NCBI GenBank assembly: GCA_020199835.1
Contig: JAIVJV010000009.1
Coordinates: forward strand, 930,001 to 994,000
Length of the DNA stretch: 64,000 nucleotides
Direction: 5' to 3'
Origin: Acidobacteriota bacterium
GTDB lineage: Bacteria > Acidobacteriota > Blastocatellia > Pyrinomonadales > Pyrinomonadaceae
Shown: positions 43,264-51,014 of the stretch, piece by piece
How the letters are laid out: each line of letters starts with the position of its first letter
Position numbering within the stretch: the stretch's first letter is position 1
Translations under genes and position numbers: made by a program
The notes under the pieces: model-generated
Seen by the model: the letters and a program-made list of their open reading frames with translations, nothing else
What the model was told of the DNA's origin: nothing
Database searches by the model: none

Positions 43264-44379
43264 TTAGTTTATGTGCAGCGCCCTACCGACTGTCGGGTCG
43301 CGACGCACGCGCCAGATTTTAGAATCGAGATAGTAGTGAACGAACGCGTAGCCCCAGAGAAACGCGCCGCCTAACTGGATCACCAGCGGTTGTTGCAGAC
43401 CGGCGGCGGCATTCTGTAGGCCGAAATAGTTGAGTATCTGGCGCGGTCCCTGGTAGAGCACGCCGAAGATAACGCCAAACGCGATGTAGTAAAGAACACG
43501 GCGGCTGATCAGCTCCGCGGCGCCGTATTTTTCACGCCGATCGGTGTACTTCTGATTGTGAAACCAGATCAGGCGGTGGTATTGCAGGTTGTGATAGATG
43601 GTCAGTATCGCCACGATGGCGATTGTTTTGTGCGGCATCGGCGTCAGCAGGACTATCCAATGCATCGGTATCGCGGCTGCGAGCAGCAGGTATTTCGGCA
43701 CGTTCAACGGTTCGCCGGTGATGGCGCGTTGCACCTGACGACCGAGCCAAAGAACGAACAGCACGATTGTGCCCGCGAGTAATATCTTTGCGAGACCATT
43801 CGCAAATCCGTGCAACGTTGCCGGCACTCGCGCCATTGCTTCCTGATCGCTCGCGATGAATTGCACGAATGGATAGTTGAACGCGAAGAGCAGCAGCGCG
43901 CGATCCAGCGCATTGTCGATGCGTGCGAGATCCCCGTTCTTCTTTTTGTAGAGCACCATGAAGCCGTAGTGTTGCTTCACGAGATGGTAATAGGCCCACA
44001 ACGCCGCCACGAACAGAAATACAAAACCCGCGCCCGCGAGTACCATCACGGGACCAATCGCGAAGAACAAGAGCGAACCCCAAAGCAGCCGGGCACGATT
44101 CTGTCTTTCGCTGCGATCAAAGTAAGTGCGGGAGAAGGTGCCGAAGACGTGCGGCGCGTCGATCAGGATGGCCCAAAACGCGATCATCGGCAGGAGTGGG
44201 ACAAGGCCGCTCACGTAAAGCGCCAGCAGTACGTAACTGGAAACCACGGAACCGATGAACCAAACGAGATCGTCGCGCGCACCGATGATCCAGCGCAAAG
44301 AGATCGCATTTACCGCGGATTTGGTGATGGTTTCGGCGCTGGCAGCCATAGCGAAGTTTGGTTTCGGGGCTCGCGGCAT
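43264..44379 (-). CDS. Histidine-rich polytopic membrane protein, first gene of the purine operon
   Basis: A 371-residue protein with about eight to nine membrane helices. Conserved-looking His clusters sit at helix ends: DAPHVFGTF (His77), YYHLVKQHYG (His132, His137), YHNLQYHRLIWFHNQKY (His263, His268, His274) and FVHYYLDSKIW (His348). Two HxxxxH pairs plus further histidines recall membrane di-metal enzymes, such as hydroxylases or Brp/Blh-type oxygenases, but I cannot assign a family. ATG 44379 or the internal ATG 44349 could be the start. It lies 8 bp before the 2Fe-2S subunit gene and is divergent from ppa. Confidence 0.7.
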   Translation of the reverse strand: MPRAPKPNFAMAASAETITKSAVNAISLRWIIGARDDLVWFIGSVVSSYVLLALYVSGLVPLLPMIAFWAILIDAPHVFGTFSRTYFDRSERQNRARLLWGSLLFFAIGPVMVLAGAGFVFLFVAALWAYYHLVKQHYGFMVLYKKKNGDLARIDNALDRALLLFAFNYPFVQFIASDQEAMARVPATLHGFANGLAKILLAGTIVLFVLWLGRQVQRAITGEPLNVPKYLLLAAAIPMHWIVLLTPMPHKTIAIVAILTIYHNLQYHRLIWFHNQKYTDRREKYGAAELISRRVLYYIAFGVIFGVLYQGPRQILNYFGLQNAAAGLQQPLVIQLGGAFLWGYAFVHYYLDSKIWRVRRDPTVGRALHIN

Positions 44380-44421
44380 TCTATCATCGGACCCTGCAAT
44401 GTTCAGAGCACGCGACTAACT

Positions 44422-45042
44422 ATGACCAAACAACTCTTTCAAGCTCATCCGTGGCACGGCGTGAGTCCCGGACCGAGAACTCCTGAGCTGATCAACGCCT
44501 ACATCGAGATCGTGCCGACCGACGCGGTGAAGTATGAACTCGATAAAACGTCGGCACACTTGCGCGTCGATCGGCCGCAGCGGTTTTCGTCGATGTGTCC
44601 GACGCTTTACGGTTTCATTCCGCAAACATACTGCGGCCGGGAAGTAGCGGAATTGTGCGAGCGCCGCACCGGGCGAACGGGCATTGAAGGTGACAAGGAT
44701 CCGATGGACATTTGCGTGTTGTCGGAAAAGACGTTTGCGCACGGGAGTTTCTTTTTGCGCGCGCGGCCGATTGGCGGCTTGCGGATGATCGACGGCCGGC
44801 AGGCTGACGACAAGATCATCGCCGTGCTCGAAGACGATCTTGCGTACGGGCGGATCATCGAGATCGCTGACGTGCCGCAGGGGTTAGTCGATCGGTTGCA
44901 GCATTATTTTCTGAGTTACAAACAGCTTCCAGCCGACGAACCGAAGAACGTTGAGATCACGCACGTTTACGATCGCACGGAGGCGTTGGACGTGATTACC
45001 CGTAGCTTGCGTGATTATGAAGAGGAGTTTGGCCGCGAATAG
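44422..45042 (+). CDS. ppa: Inorganic pyrophosphatase, family I
   Basis: A 206-residue soluble enzyme that hydrolyses pyrophosphate. ATG 44422 begins MTKQLFQAHPWHGVSPGP; the frame is open 204 codons further upstream only as a shadow of the divergent membrane gene. Active-site blocks are YGFIPQTYCG, GDKDPMDICVL and GRQADDKIIAV, supplying the Asp and Lys residues that bind magnesium and substrate. The family often has DGDPMD; here it reads DKDPMD. Its 3' end overlaps a small convergent gene by 28 bp. Confidence 0.9.
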   Translation: MTKQLFQAHPWHGVSPGPRTPELINAYIEIVPTDAVKYELDKTSAHLRVDRPQRFSSMCPTLYGFIPQTYCGREVAELCERRTGRTGIEGDKDPMDICVLSEKTFAHGSFFLRARPIGGLRMIDGRQADDKIIAVLEDDLAYGRIIEIADVPQGLVDRLQHYFLSYKQLPADEPKNVEITHVYDRTEALDVITRSLRDYEEEFGRE

Positions 45043-45254
45043 AAAGGATCTTGAATACCGCAGCGGGGACAGATCAGACCGCTGCGGGATTCGTCGATCC
45101 ACTTGGCAAGCGCCAATGGCTGCGGGTTGTGTGCGGCGTGGTTATGCAGATCCTGCTTCTTTCGTTCAGCAGTTTCCGCACTACAGTGTTTACATAACCA
45201 GCCGTAACCCAAATTGAAAAAGTGGGTCGTCTGGTGCATAGAAAACTGGTGCAC
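45015..45254 (-). CDS. Small zinc-ribbon protein, unknown function
   Basis: A 79-residue protein (or 74 from ATG 45239) with CKHC (about residues 21-24) and CPRC (about residues 65-68) separated by a His-rich spacer, consistent with a zinc-binding pair. It overlaps the end of ppa convergently. A 9-bp inverted repeat CCGCAGCGG/CCGCTGCGG (45058-45087) lies within it. It may be a real small gene because the Cys pairs are intact. No function known. Confidence 0.5.
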   Translation of the reverse strand: MHQFSMHQTTHFFNLGYGWLCKHCSAETAERKKQDLHNHAAHNPQPLALAKWIDESRSGLICPRCGIQDPFYSRPNSSS

Positions 45255-45281
45255 GGATCTGAGGTCGGCGATCTCAGATCC
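45255..45281 (-). terminator. Terminator-like hairpin after the HtrA-like gene
   Basis: A perfect 9-bp stem (GGATCTGAG at 45255-45263, CTCAGATCC at 45273-45281) lies just beyond the stop of the minus-strand protease gene. No U-run follows directly (GTGCACCAGTTTTC), so termination strength is doubtful. Confidence 0.4.
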
Positions 45282-45288
45282 GCGATCG

Positions 45289-46434
45289 CTACCGCGCGGT
45301 CCGCGATTCCGTCAAACGCACGGGCACAGACATTTGCCTGCCGTTTCGCCAGATGTGCACTTGAACGGTCTCGCCGATCTGGTGTTTATCAAGCACGCGG
45401 AACAGTTCGTCTGAGTTACCGACCTTGTCGTTGTCGATGCCGACGATGATATCGCCAAACTCGACGTCGCCCATCTCGGTCTGCTGCATACCGCGCAATC
45501 CCGCCGCCGCAGCGCCTCCGCCGCGCGCGACCTGGATAATCAGCACGCCTTCGGAAACCGGCAGATCAACCTGATTGCGAAATGCCGCCACGTCACGTGT
45601 GCTGATGCCGAGTTTCGGACGGCGGACCTGGCCGTATTTCAGGATCTCCGGCACAACGCGCTTGGCAATGCCGACCGGCACAGCGAAACCGACACCGGCC
45701 GAACTGCCGGAAGGTGAAAGAATCTGTGAGTTGATTCCGATCATGCGGCCGTGCGAGTCGAGTAACGGTCCGCCGGAATTGCCCGGATTGATGGACGCAT
45801 CCGTTTGAATCGCGCCTTCGATGAGACGGTTGTTACGCGCGCGAATCGGTCGTTGCAGTCCGCTGATAACGCCCGTGGTTAACGTGCGGTCCAAACCAAA
45901 CGGATTTCCGATCGCCAGCACTTTCTGTCCAACGACGAGCTTCTCTGAATCGCCAAACGGCACGACGGTCAGCGGGCCGGCCGGTTTCTCCGTTAAGCGG
46001 ATGACCGCGAGATCCGTATCGGGATCGCCGCCGACGAACACGGCAGGATAGTCTTTTTTCCCGCCGAGACTGACCGAGAGTTTCTGTGCGTTTTCGATGA
46101 CGTGATAGTTCGTCAGAATATTGCCTTGCTGGTCCAGGATTGAGCCGGAACCGGAACCCTGCTGTTGCTCAACGAATCCGAAAAAGTCGCGCGCGTAAGT
46201 AGTTGAATGAATGAATACGACGCCCGGACTGAGTGTGCGATAGACGTCGATATTGTTCTGTTCGTCAGTTGAAGTTGCAGGATCCGTAATTCCCGCGGGA
46301 AGCGCTTCGCTGAACCCTGCTTGCGAAGGCTGATAGCGATTGTTGATAACGTTCACAAGGGTGACGATTCCCGCGGCAAACAGTCCTGAAATAAGCGCAA
46401 TCAATAAAAGTTGTCGTGTGGAAAGTCTGTACAT
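45289..46434 (-). CDS. HtrA/DegP-like trypsin-type serine protease with PDZ domain
   Basis: A 381-residue envelope protease. ATG 46434 (MYRLSTRQLLLIALISGLF) is chosen for its AGAGGGAAG Shine-Dalgarno and its N-terminal membrane anchor. The trypsin domain has the triad NYHVIEN (His), DTDLAVIRL (Asp) and NPGNSGGPLL (Ser), and LGKLG-type loops. One PDZ domain (about residues 280-372) is at the C-terminus with GDIIVGIDNDKVGNSDEL. It resembles the membrane-anchored DegS/HhoA group and probably degrades misfolded periplasmic proteins. Confidence 0.92.
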   Translation of the reverse strand: MYRLSTRQLLLIALISGLFAAGIVTLVNVINNRYQPSQAGFSEALPAGITDPATSTDEQNNIDVYRTLSPGVVFIHSTTYARDFFGFVEQQQGSGSGSILDQQGNILTNYHVIENAQKLSVSLGGKKDYPAVFVGGDPDTDLAVIRLTEKPAGPLTVVPFGDSEKLVVGQKVLAIGNPFGLDRTLTTGVISGLQRPIRARNNRLIEGAIQTDASINPGNSGGPLLDSHGRMIGINSQILSPSGSSAGVGFAVPVGIAKRVVPEILKYGQVRRPKLGISTRDVAAFRNQVDLPVSEGVLIIQVARGGGAAAAGLRGMQQTEMGDVEFGDIIVGIDNDKVGNSDELFRVLDKHQIGETVQVHIWRNGRQMSVPVRLTESRTAR

Positions 46435-46623
46435 AAAACTTCTTCCCTCTCTAAAATGATCTGGCAGCGTGGCGGGCATGGCGTTAGGATGCCATTCCAC
46501 CGGACGCTCGTTGTGTCGGCGCGTAATCGCACTGGGCCAGGGCGACACAACTTTAGAACCAGAATCCCTCCGGCTGCAAGGTTGAAAATTGCTTTGGATT
46601 ACTAAAGTTTGCGGTAAAAAGTT

Positions 46624-46989
46624 TCAGCCGAACAGGGAAACCACCGCGCCCGGCAGACTGCCGACGTAGGCGATCACGTTCACCGGGCCCTGCCAGCCAA
46701 GCGCGAGACAGCCGGTGGCGGCGTGAACGATCATCAGGCCGAGATAAACGAGGAGGGCGGCGGACAGGCCGCGTCTGGCAAGCGGAAGATGCGAGCAGCG
46801 ATAAAGTATGAGAGCGGCGAATGCGCCGACAGCGAGTTTGACAATCAGAAACGACATGTCGCCGTGCGCGAGCACGCGCGCCATGAGCGCGTTGCCTTCA
46901 GTGGCGACGTTCAGGTGGATCCAGAGCAAGGTGAGTTGGGCATCGAGCCAGTTCAGGCCGAACAACAGCAAGCTTTTGAAAAGTGTCAC
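46624..46989 (-). CDS. DUF5658 small membrane protein
   Basis: A 121-residue protein with three to four helices, starting LFKSLLLFGLNWLDAQLTLL. This N-terminal LNxxDxxxT pattern is characteristic of DUF5658. No function is established. The 189-bp gap to the protease gene downstream contains no evident gene and no clear terminator; promoter elements for the protease are likely there but not clear. Confidence 0.78.
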   Translation of the reverse strand: MTLFKSLLLFGLNWLDAQLTLLWIHLNVATEGNALMARVLAHGDMSFLIVKLAVGAFAALILYRCSHLPLARRGLSAALLVYLGLMIVHAATGCLALGWQGPVNVIAYVGSLPGAVVSLFG

Positions 46990-47038
46990 GACGCACCACC
47001 CTTGCGTAACGTTGTTAAACTCCGGTCCTGTTTACGCC

Positions 47039-47070
47039 GGAACCCCCGAAGCTTTTGGCCTGGGGGTTCC
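47039..47070. other. Perfect 9-bp inverted repeat in the divergent DUF5658-prmC gap
   Basis: GGAACCCCC (47039-47047) and GGGGGTTCC (47062-47070) form a GC-rich stem with a 14-nt loop. The surrounding 155-bp gap also contains the near-palindrome AGGAACGAGCTCGTCCT (about 47083-47099). There is no U-run on either strand. It could be an operator or an RNA hairpin. Confidence 0.45.
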
Positions 47071-47144
47071 TGACGTCACGGGAGGAACGAGCTCGTCCTA
47101 ATGTTTTATAAAGACGCTGAATTATAGCTCAATTCCGAAAAGCG

Positions 47145-47996
47145 ATGAACGTTTCAATTGCGGAAGCGCTGCGGCAAGCGTCGCGCGCGTTGGACCAAGC
47201 TGGTGTCGCGGACGCGCGACGCGAGGCGGGTTCGTTGCTCTCGCACGTCATGCGCAGAGATCGGACGTTTCTGATCAGTCACGCCGAGGATCAGCTCGAC
47301 GAAGACGAGTGGAAGCTTTTTGAAAATGCGGTGGCACGACGTGCGGCGGGCGAGCCAACGCAATACATCACTAGTGTGCAGGATTTTTTTGGACGTAATT
47401 TTCGTGTCACGCCTGACGTGTTGATTCCGCGGCCGGAAACTGAGTTGCTGGTAGAAGCGGCGCTGGAGTTGATGAATCCGAATGCGGTGGTTTGTGATGT
47501 GGGAGCGGGGTCGGGATGTATAGCCGTGACGCTGTTGTGCGAAAGAAACGATGCGCGTGCGGTTGCGATTGATATTTCGGAGGCGGCGCTGGAGGTGACG
47601 CGGCAGAATGCGCATGAGTTGCTGGTGGAACGGCGAATTGAGCTGGTACGCTCCGACTGTTTTGACGAGTTGAAGCCGGAGACGTCGCAGTTCGACCTGA
47701 TCGTTTCCAACCCTCCCTACGTTTCGGCAAACATGCTTGCGGGTTTGCAGCGCGAAGTCAGAGATTATGAACCACTCGTCGCTTTGTCGCCGGGGGAGGA
47801 CGGCTTGAGCGTGATCCGGCGTTTGCTCACGGAGGCTCCTCAATTCATTCAAGCTAACGGGCATCTTCTCTTCGAAATCGGCTTTGACCAGGCGGAAGCA
47901 GTGAAGGAGTTGGTGAATCCTGATATCTGGACGTTGAGCAAAATTCTTCCCGACTTGCAGGGGATACCTCGCATCGTCGTCCTCCAGAAACACTGA
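47145..47996 (+). CDS. prmC: Peptide chain release factor N5-glutamine methyltransferase
   Basis: A 283-residue SAM-dependent methyltransferase that modifies the GGQ glutamine of RF1/RF2. The N-terminal helical domain (about residues 1-80) binds the release factor. The Rossmann core has VCDVGAGSGCIAVTLL (about 118-133) and the diagnostic SNPPYV (about 190), which separates glutamine methyltransferases from others. Length and start are normal. prfA is not adjacent. Confidence 0.92.
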   Translation: MNVSIAEALRQASRALDQAGVADARREAGSLLSHVMRRDRTFLISHAEDQLDEDEWKLFENAVARRAAGEPTQYITSVQDFFGRNFRVTPDVLIPRPETELLVEAALELMNPNAVVCDVGAGSGCIAVTLLCERNDARAVAIDISEAALEVTRQNAHELLVERRIELVRSDCFDELKPETSQFDLIVSNPPYVSANMLAGLQREVRDYEPLVALSPGEDGLSVIRRLLTEAPQFIQANGHLLFEIGFDQAEAVKELVNPDIWTLSKILPDLQGIPRIVVLQKH

Positions 47997-48095
47997 AATT
48001 CCTGCCACAATCTCCAACGTTGTGGTGTTTACGATTCAGAACCGCGAAACGACTTAAAACGAACAACCCCAGACGAAGTGAAGGAGATCGACGCC

Positions 48096-48950
48096 ATGTT
48101 GAGGTTTTTGGGACGTAGTGTGCTCGTTGCAGCACTGTTGGCCACCACCGGCCTGGTTGGAGTGGCCCAAAGAACAGATAAAGCAGACAAGATCAAAACG
48201 AAAGACGGCTCGCTCGCCTGCCGTGACGACCGCCGCTGGCACAACGATCGCCTCGTCGGCACTTGCGAGATTCGCGAACAGACGCTCGCCCCGACGGGCG
48301 CGCCAATCGCGATCGATGGCAAGCAGAACGGCGGCGTTTCGGTAAAAGGTTGGGATCAAAACCAGATTCTCGTACGCGCCCGCGTGCAGACCGGCGCACC
48401 GACGGCGCAGGAAGCAGAAGCGTTGGCTCGCGAAATCAGAATTGAAACCAGTGGCGCGAAGATTTTTGCGAGTGGACCGGAGAGTCGTCGCGACTATAGC
48501 TGGGATGTCAGCTACGAAGTAATGGTGCCACGTCGGTCGGACGTTTCCATCGAGACTCATAACGGCGGAATCGCGATCGCCGACGTCAACGGCCGCATTG
48601 ATTTCAGCGCGACTAATGGCGGCGTGGTATTGAAGAAAGTCGGCGGCACAGTGAAAGGCTCGACCACCAACGGCGGACTACTTGTCGAGTTGACTGGCGA
48701 CCGCTGGGACGGCGAGATGCTCGACGTGAGCACTACCAACGGTGGCGTGATTATGTCGATCCCGGAAAACTACTCGGCGAACCTGCAAACGGGCACTGTG
48801 AACGGCAGCCTTAGCGTTGATTTTCCGGTCACTGTTCAAGGTGAACTCCGGAAACAGCTCGCCGTGAATCTCGGTTCCGGCGGCCCAACCGTCAAAGCCA
48901 CGACTACCAATGGTGGCGTGCGTATTCGACGGGTTTCAGGCTCCGAATAG
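48096..48950 (+). CDS. DUF4097 (bactofilin/adhesin-like) beta-repeat secreted protein
   Basis: A 284-residue protein starting at ATG 48096 (AAGGAG 9 bp upstream) with signal peptide MLRFLGRSVLVAALLATTGL. The mature part holds repeated TNGG/HNGG steps (THNGGIAIADV, ATNGGVVLKKV, TTNGGLLVEL, TTNGGVIMSI, TTNGGVRIRRV), typical of the single-stranded beta-helix of DUF4097. Location would be periplasmic or surface. Function unknown; a binding or anti-sigma-related role is sometimes suggested for the family. Confidence 0.82.
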   Translation: MLRFLGRSVLVAALLATTGLVGVAQRTDKADKIKTKDGSLACRDDRRWHNDRLVGTCEIREQTLAPTGAPIAIDGKQNGGVSVKGWDQNQILVRARVQTGAPTAQEAEALAREIRIETSGAKIFASGPESRRDYSWDVSYEVMVPRRSDVSIETHNGGIAIADVNGRIDFSATNGGVVLKKVGGTVKGSTTNGGLLVELTGDRWDGEMLDVSTTNGGVIMSIPENYSANLQTGTVNGSLSVDFPVTVQGELRKQLAVNLGSGGPTVKATTTNGGVRIRRVSGSE

Positions 48951-49030
48951 AAGTTTGAGCGGGCGAGCGAGCGGGCGGTGACGGGTGCGGCAGGGAGCAA
49001 TCTTGTCGCACCTTTGGTTTTGCGACCGCT

Positions 49031-49107
49031 GGGAGCGCAGGCGTCTCGCCTGCAAACCGTACGGCCGCACCCAGTCCGTCCCTTGCAGGCGAGACGCCTG
49101 CGGTCCC
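49031..49107. repeat. Inverted-repeat element with nested palindromes (copy 1)
   Basis: Two 25-bp arms (49031-49055 and 49083-49107) are inverted copies with one mismatch, separated by 27 bp. Each arm contains its own hairpin GCAGGCG-TCT-CGCCTGC. T-runs follow (49111-49122). The element lies between the DUF4097 gene and murA. A related copy occurs at 60644-60736, so this is a dispersed family of the REP/MITE type rather than a simple terminator, although it could terminate the DUF4097 transcript. Confidence 0.8.
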
Positions 49108-49172
49108 GGCTTTTTGCTTTTTTAATGTTCCTCTTTCCCCTTTCCCGGTTTTCCTTTAATCTGTCCGGCATC

Positions 49173-50492
49173 GTGGACAAATTTCGAATAGTAGGCGGCC
49201 AGCCTCTTCACGGCCGAGTCTCCATCAGTGGCGCCAAAAACTCTGCCCTGCCATGCATGGCGGCGGCGTTACTCACGCCGGAAACCGTTACGCTGCATAA
49301 CATTCCGTACGTACGCGACATCATCACGCAGCGCCGTCTGCTCGAAGACATCGGCGCGACTGTGCTCACGCCCGAACTCCGAACGCACAAGATCACGGCG
49401 TCGCACGTGGAAGTTTTCGAAGCTCCGTACGAGCTCGTTAAAACGATGCGCGCCTCGGTGCTGGCGCTTGGACCACTGCTGGCACGGTTTGGCAAGGCAA
49501 AGGTTTCGCTGCCGGGTGGCTGTGCGATCGGCACGCGGCCGATCGATTTGCACCTGAGCGGGTTTGAGAAGTTTGGCGCCAACGTGAAACTCGAAGCGGG
49601 CAACGTGGTTGCGCGCGCACCGGCAGATGGGCGTTTGTGTGCGGCGGACGTTCATTTCAGCAAGGTCACCGTTACCGGCACGGAAAACCTGATGATGGCG
49701 GCGACACTCGCGCGCGGAACGACGACGCTCCGCAATGCCGCGCGCGAACCGGAGATCGTTGATCTCGCTGACTTGCTGAACAAGATGGGCGCGCGCGTCA
49801 ACGGTGCTGGTACCGAGACGATTCAGATCGAAGGCGTCGAAGCGCTCGGTGGCGCGGAGCACACGATCATTCCGGATCGGATCGAAACCGGTACGTTTAT
49901 CGTGGCCGCGGCGCTTACGTGTGGTGAACTCGAAATCAAAGACTGCCGTCCGGATCATCTCGAGAGTGTGATCTCGCAGTTGCGCCGCGCCGGTGTTCTC
50001 ATCCAGGAACTGAATCCGAACACGCTGCAGGTTAGTTGTCCTCAAGGAGTGAACGCCGGCGATGTTTCGACCGCGCCATATCCGGCGTTTCCGACTGACA
50101 TGCAGGCGCAGTACATGGTCCTGATGACGCAGGCGCGCGGGCGTTCCGAGATCATCGAAACGGTTTTTGAGAATCGTTTTATGCATGCGTCGGAGTTGCA
50201 GCGGATGGGCGCGCAGATTCAGATCGATGGGCGGAGTGCGATTGTTGACGGACCAACACCGCTTACCGGCGCGCGCGTGATCGCATCCGATCTTCGGGCT
50301 TCAGCGTCGCTGGTGCTGGCCGGTTTGATCGCGAAGGGTGAAACCATGATCGATCGCGTTTACCACATTGATCGCGGTTACGAGAAGATCGAAGCGAAGT
50401 TGCTCGCGGTGGGCGCGGAGATTGAAAGAATCAGAGCGCTGGTCACGACGGGCCAGCTTCAGGAAGTGCAGCCAATCGTCGAAACGGTTTGA
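49173..50492 (+). CDS. murA: UDP-N-acetylglucosamine 1-carboxyvinyltransferase
   Basis: A 439-residue enzyme for the first committed step of peptidoglycan synthesis (enolpyruvyl transfer to UDP-GlcNAc). GTG 49173 gives [20 protein letters not shown] (GAKN follows), the canonical N-terminus; the frame is open upstream only through the repeat element. The catalytic Cys is present in [15 protein letters not shown] (about residue 115), so the enzyme is of the fosfomycin-sensitive type by residue. Other blocks are [16 protein letters not shown] and [16 protein letters not shown]. Confidence 0.95.
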   Translation: MDKFRIVGGQPLHGRVSISGAKNSALPCMAAALLTPETVTLHNIPYVRDIITQRRLLEDIGATVLTPELRTHKITASHVEVFEAPYELVKTMRASVLALGPLLARFGKAKVSLPGGCAIGTRPIDLHLSGFEKFGANVKLEAGNVVARAPADGRLCAADVHFSKVTVTGTENLMMAATLARGTTTLRNAAREPEIVDLADLLNKMGARVNGAGTETIQIEGVEALGGAEHTIIPDRIETGTFIVAAALTCGELEIKDCRPDHLESVISQLRRAGVLIQELNPNTLQVSCPQGVNAGDVSTAPYPAFPTDMQAQYMVLMTQARGRSEIIETVFENRFMHASELQRMGAQIQIDGRSAIVDGPTPLTGARVIASDLRASASLVLAGLIAKGETMIDRVYHIDRGYEKIEAKLLAVGAEIERIRALVTTGQLQEVQPIVETV

Positions 50493-50514
50493 GTGTTCCG
50501 ACCTAAGGAGAAGT

Positions 50515-50865
50515 ATGGGAAACGAGAGTTGTTTGTTTTGCCGGATCGTTGCGGGAACGATACCAGCGGAATTTGTGCATCAGGATGAGCGTTGCCTCGT
50601 GATTCGCGATATCAATCCGCAAGCGCCGATGCACATGTTAGTGATCCCGCGCGAACATCTTGAATCGCTGGACGACGCTGCGCAGAAAGACGAACCGCTG
50701 CTGGGCCACTTGCTTCGTGTTGGCGCCAGAGTCGCGAACGACGAGGGCCACGGTGAGAGTGGCTATCGGACGGTAATTAATACGGGCGCCGGCGCGGGAC
50801 AGTCAGTGTTTCACCTTCATGTCCACGTTCTCGCCGGGCGCGCGTTGAATTGGCCGCCAGGTTAA
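50515..50865 (+). CDS. HIT-family (HINT-like) nucleotide-binding protein
   Basis: A 116-residue histidine-triad protein. ATG 50515 follows AAGGAG by 4 bp; the upstream frame overlaps murA out of frame. It has a CLFCRIVAG zinc-like N-terminal motif and the triad FHLHVHVLAGR (about residues 100-110). Such proteins hydrolyse purine nucleoside phosphoramidates; the physiological substrate is unclear. It lies 22 bp after murA and is probably co-transcribed. Confidence 0.93.
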   Translation: MGNESCLFCRIVAGTIPAEFVHQDERCLVIRDINPQAPMHMLVIPREHLESLDDAAQKDEPLLGHLLRVGARVANDEGHGESGYRTVINTGAGAGQSVFHLHVHVLAGRALNWPPG

Positions 50866-50919
50866 ATCCGGTTCTTAAAATTCGGTTTTCGAAATTCGGT
50901 TTTCGAAATCGGGTTTTTA
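50864..50919. repeat. 14-bp tandem repeat, four units
   Basis: Units at 50864-50877, 50878-50891, 50892-50905 and 50906-50919. The middle two are identical (AAATTCGGTTTTCG) and the outer two are diverged. The array starts at the HIT stop codon and occupies the gap before the convergent pckA gene. It is AT-rich with TTTT runs, so it may aid termination on both strands. Confidence 0.75.
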
Positions 50920-51014
50920 AATTTCCTTCCCCTCTGGCCTCTCGCTAGCGACGTCTACGCTGACAGCGCAACTTTCCGTAAGCGAACGGCCAAGGGTGGA
51001 AATTTAAGCGAACT

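Noticed and set aside
43810..44421. 204-codon N-terminal extension of pyrophosphatase
   Set aside because: It is antisense to the membrane protein gene; the known PPase N-terminus starts at 44422.
45058..45087. CCGCAGCGG/CCGCTGCGG inverted repeat as terminator of ppa
   Set aside because: No U-run follows and it lies inside the small zinc-ribbon gene; kept only as a note in that gene.
47154..48017. 287-codon minus-strand frame opposite prmC
   Set aside because: Antisense to an intact PrmC with its NPPY motif; composition is that of a shadow frame.
48978..49172. N-terminal extension of MurA through the repeat element
   Set aside because: The frame is open only because the repeat has no stop in this frame; MurA proteins begin at the MDKFRIVGG segment (GTG 49173).
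49269..50186. 305-codon minus-strand frame opposite murA
   Set aside because: The product is Arg-rich without domains, and murA on the other strand is fully conserved.
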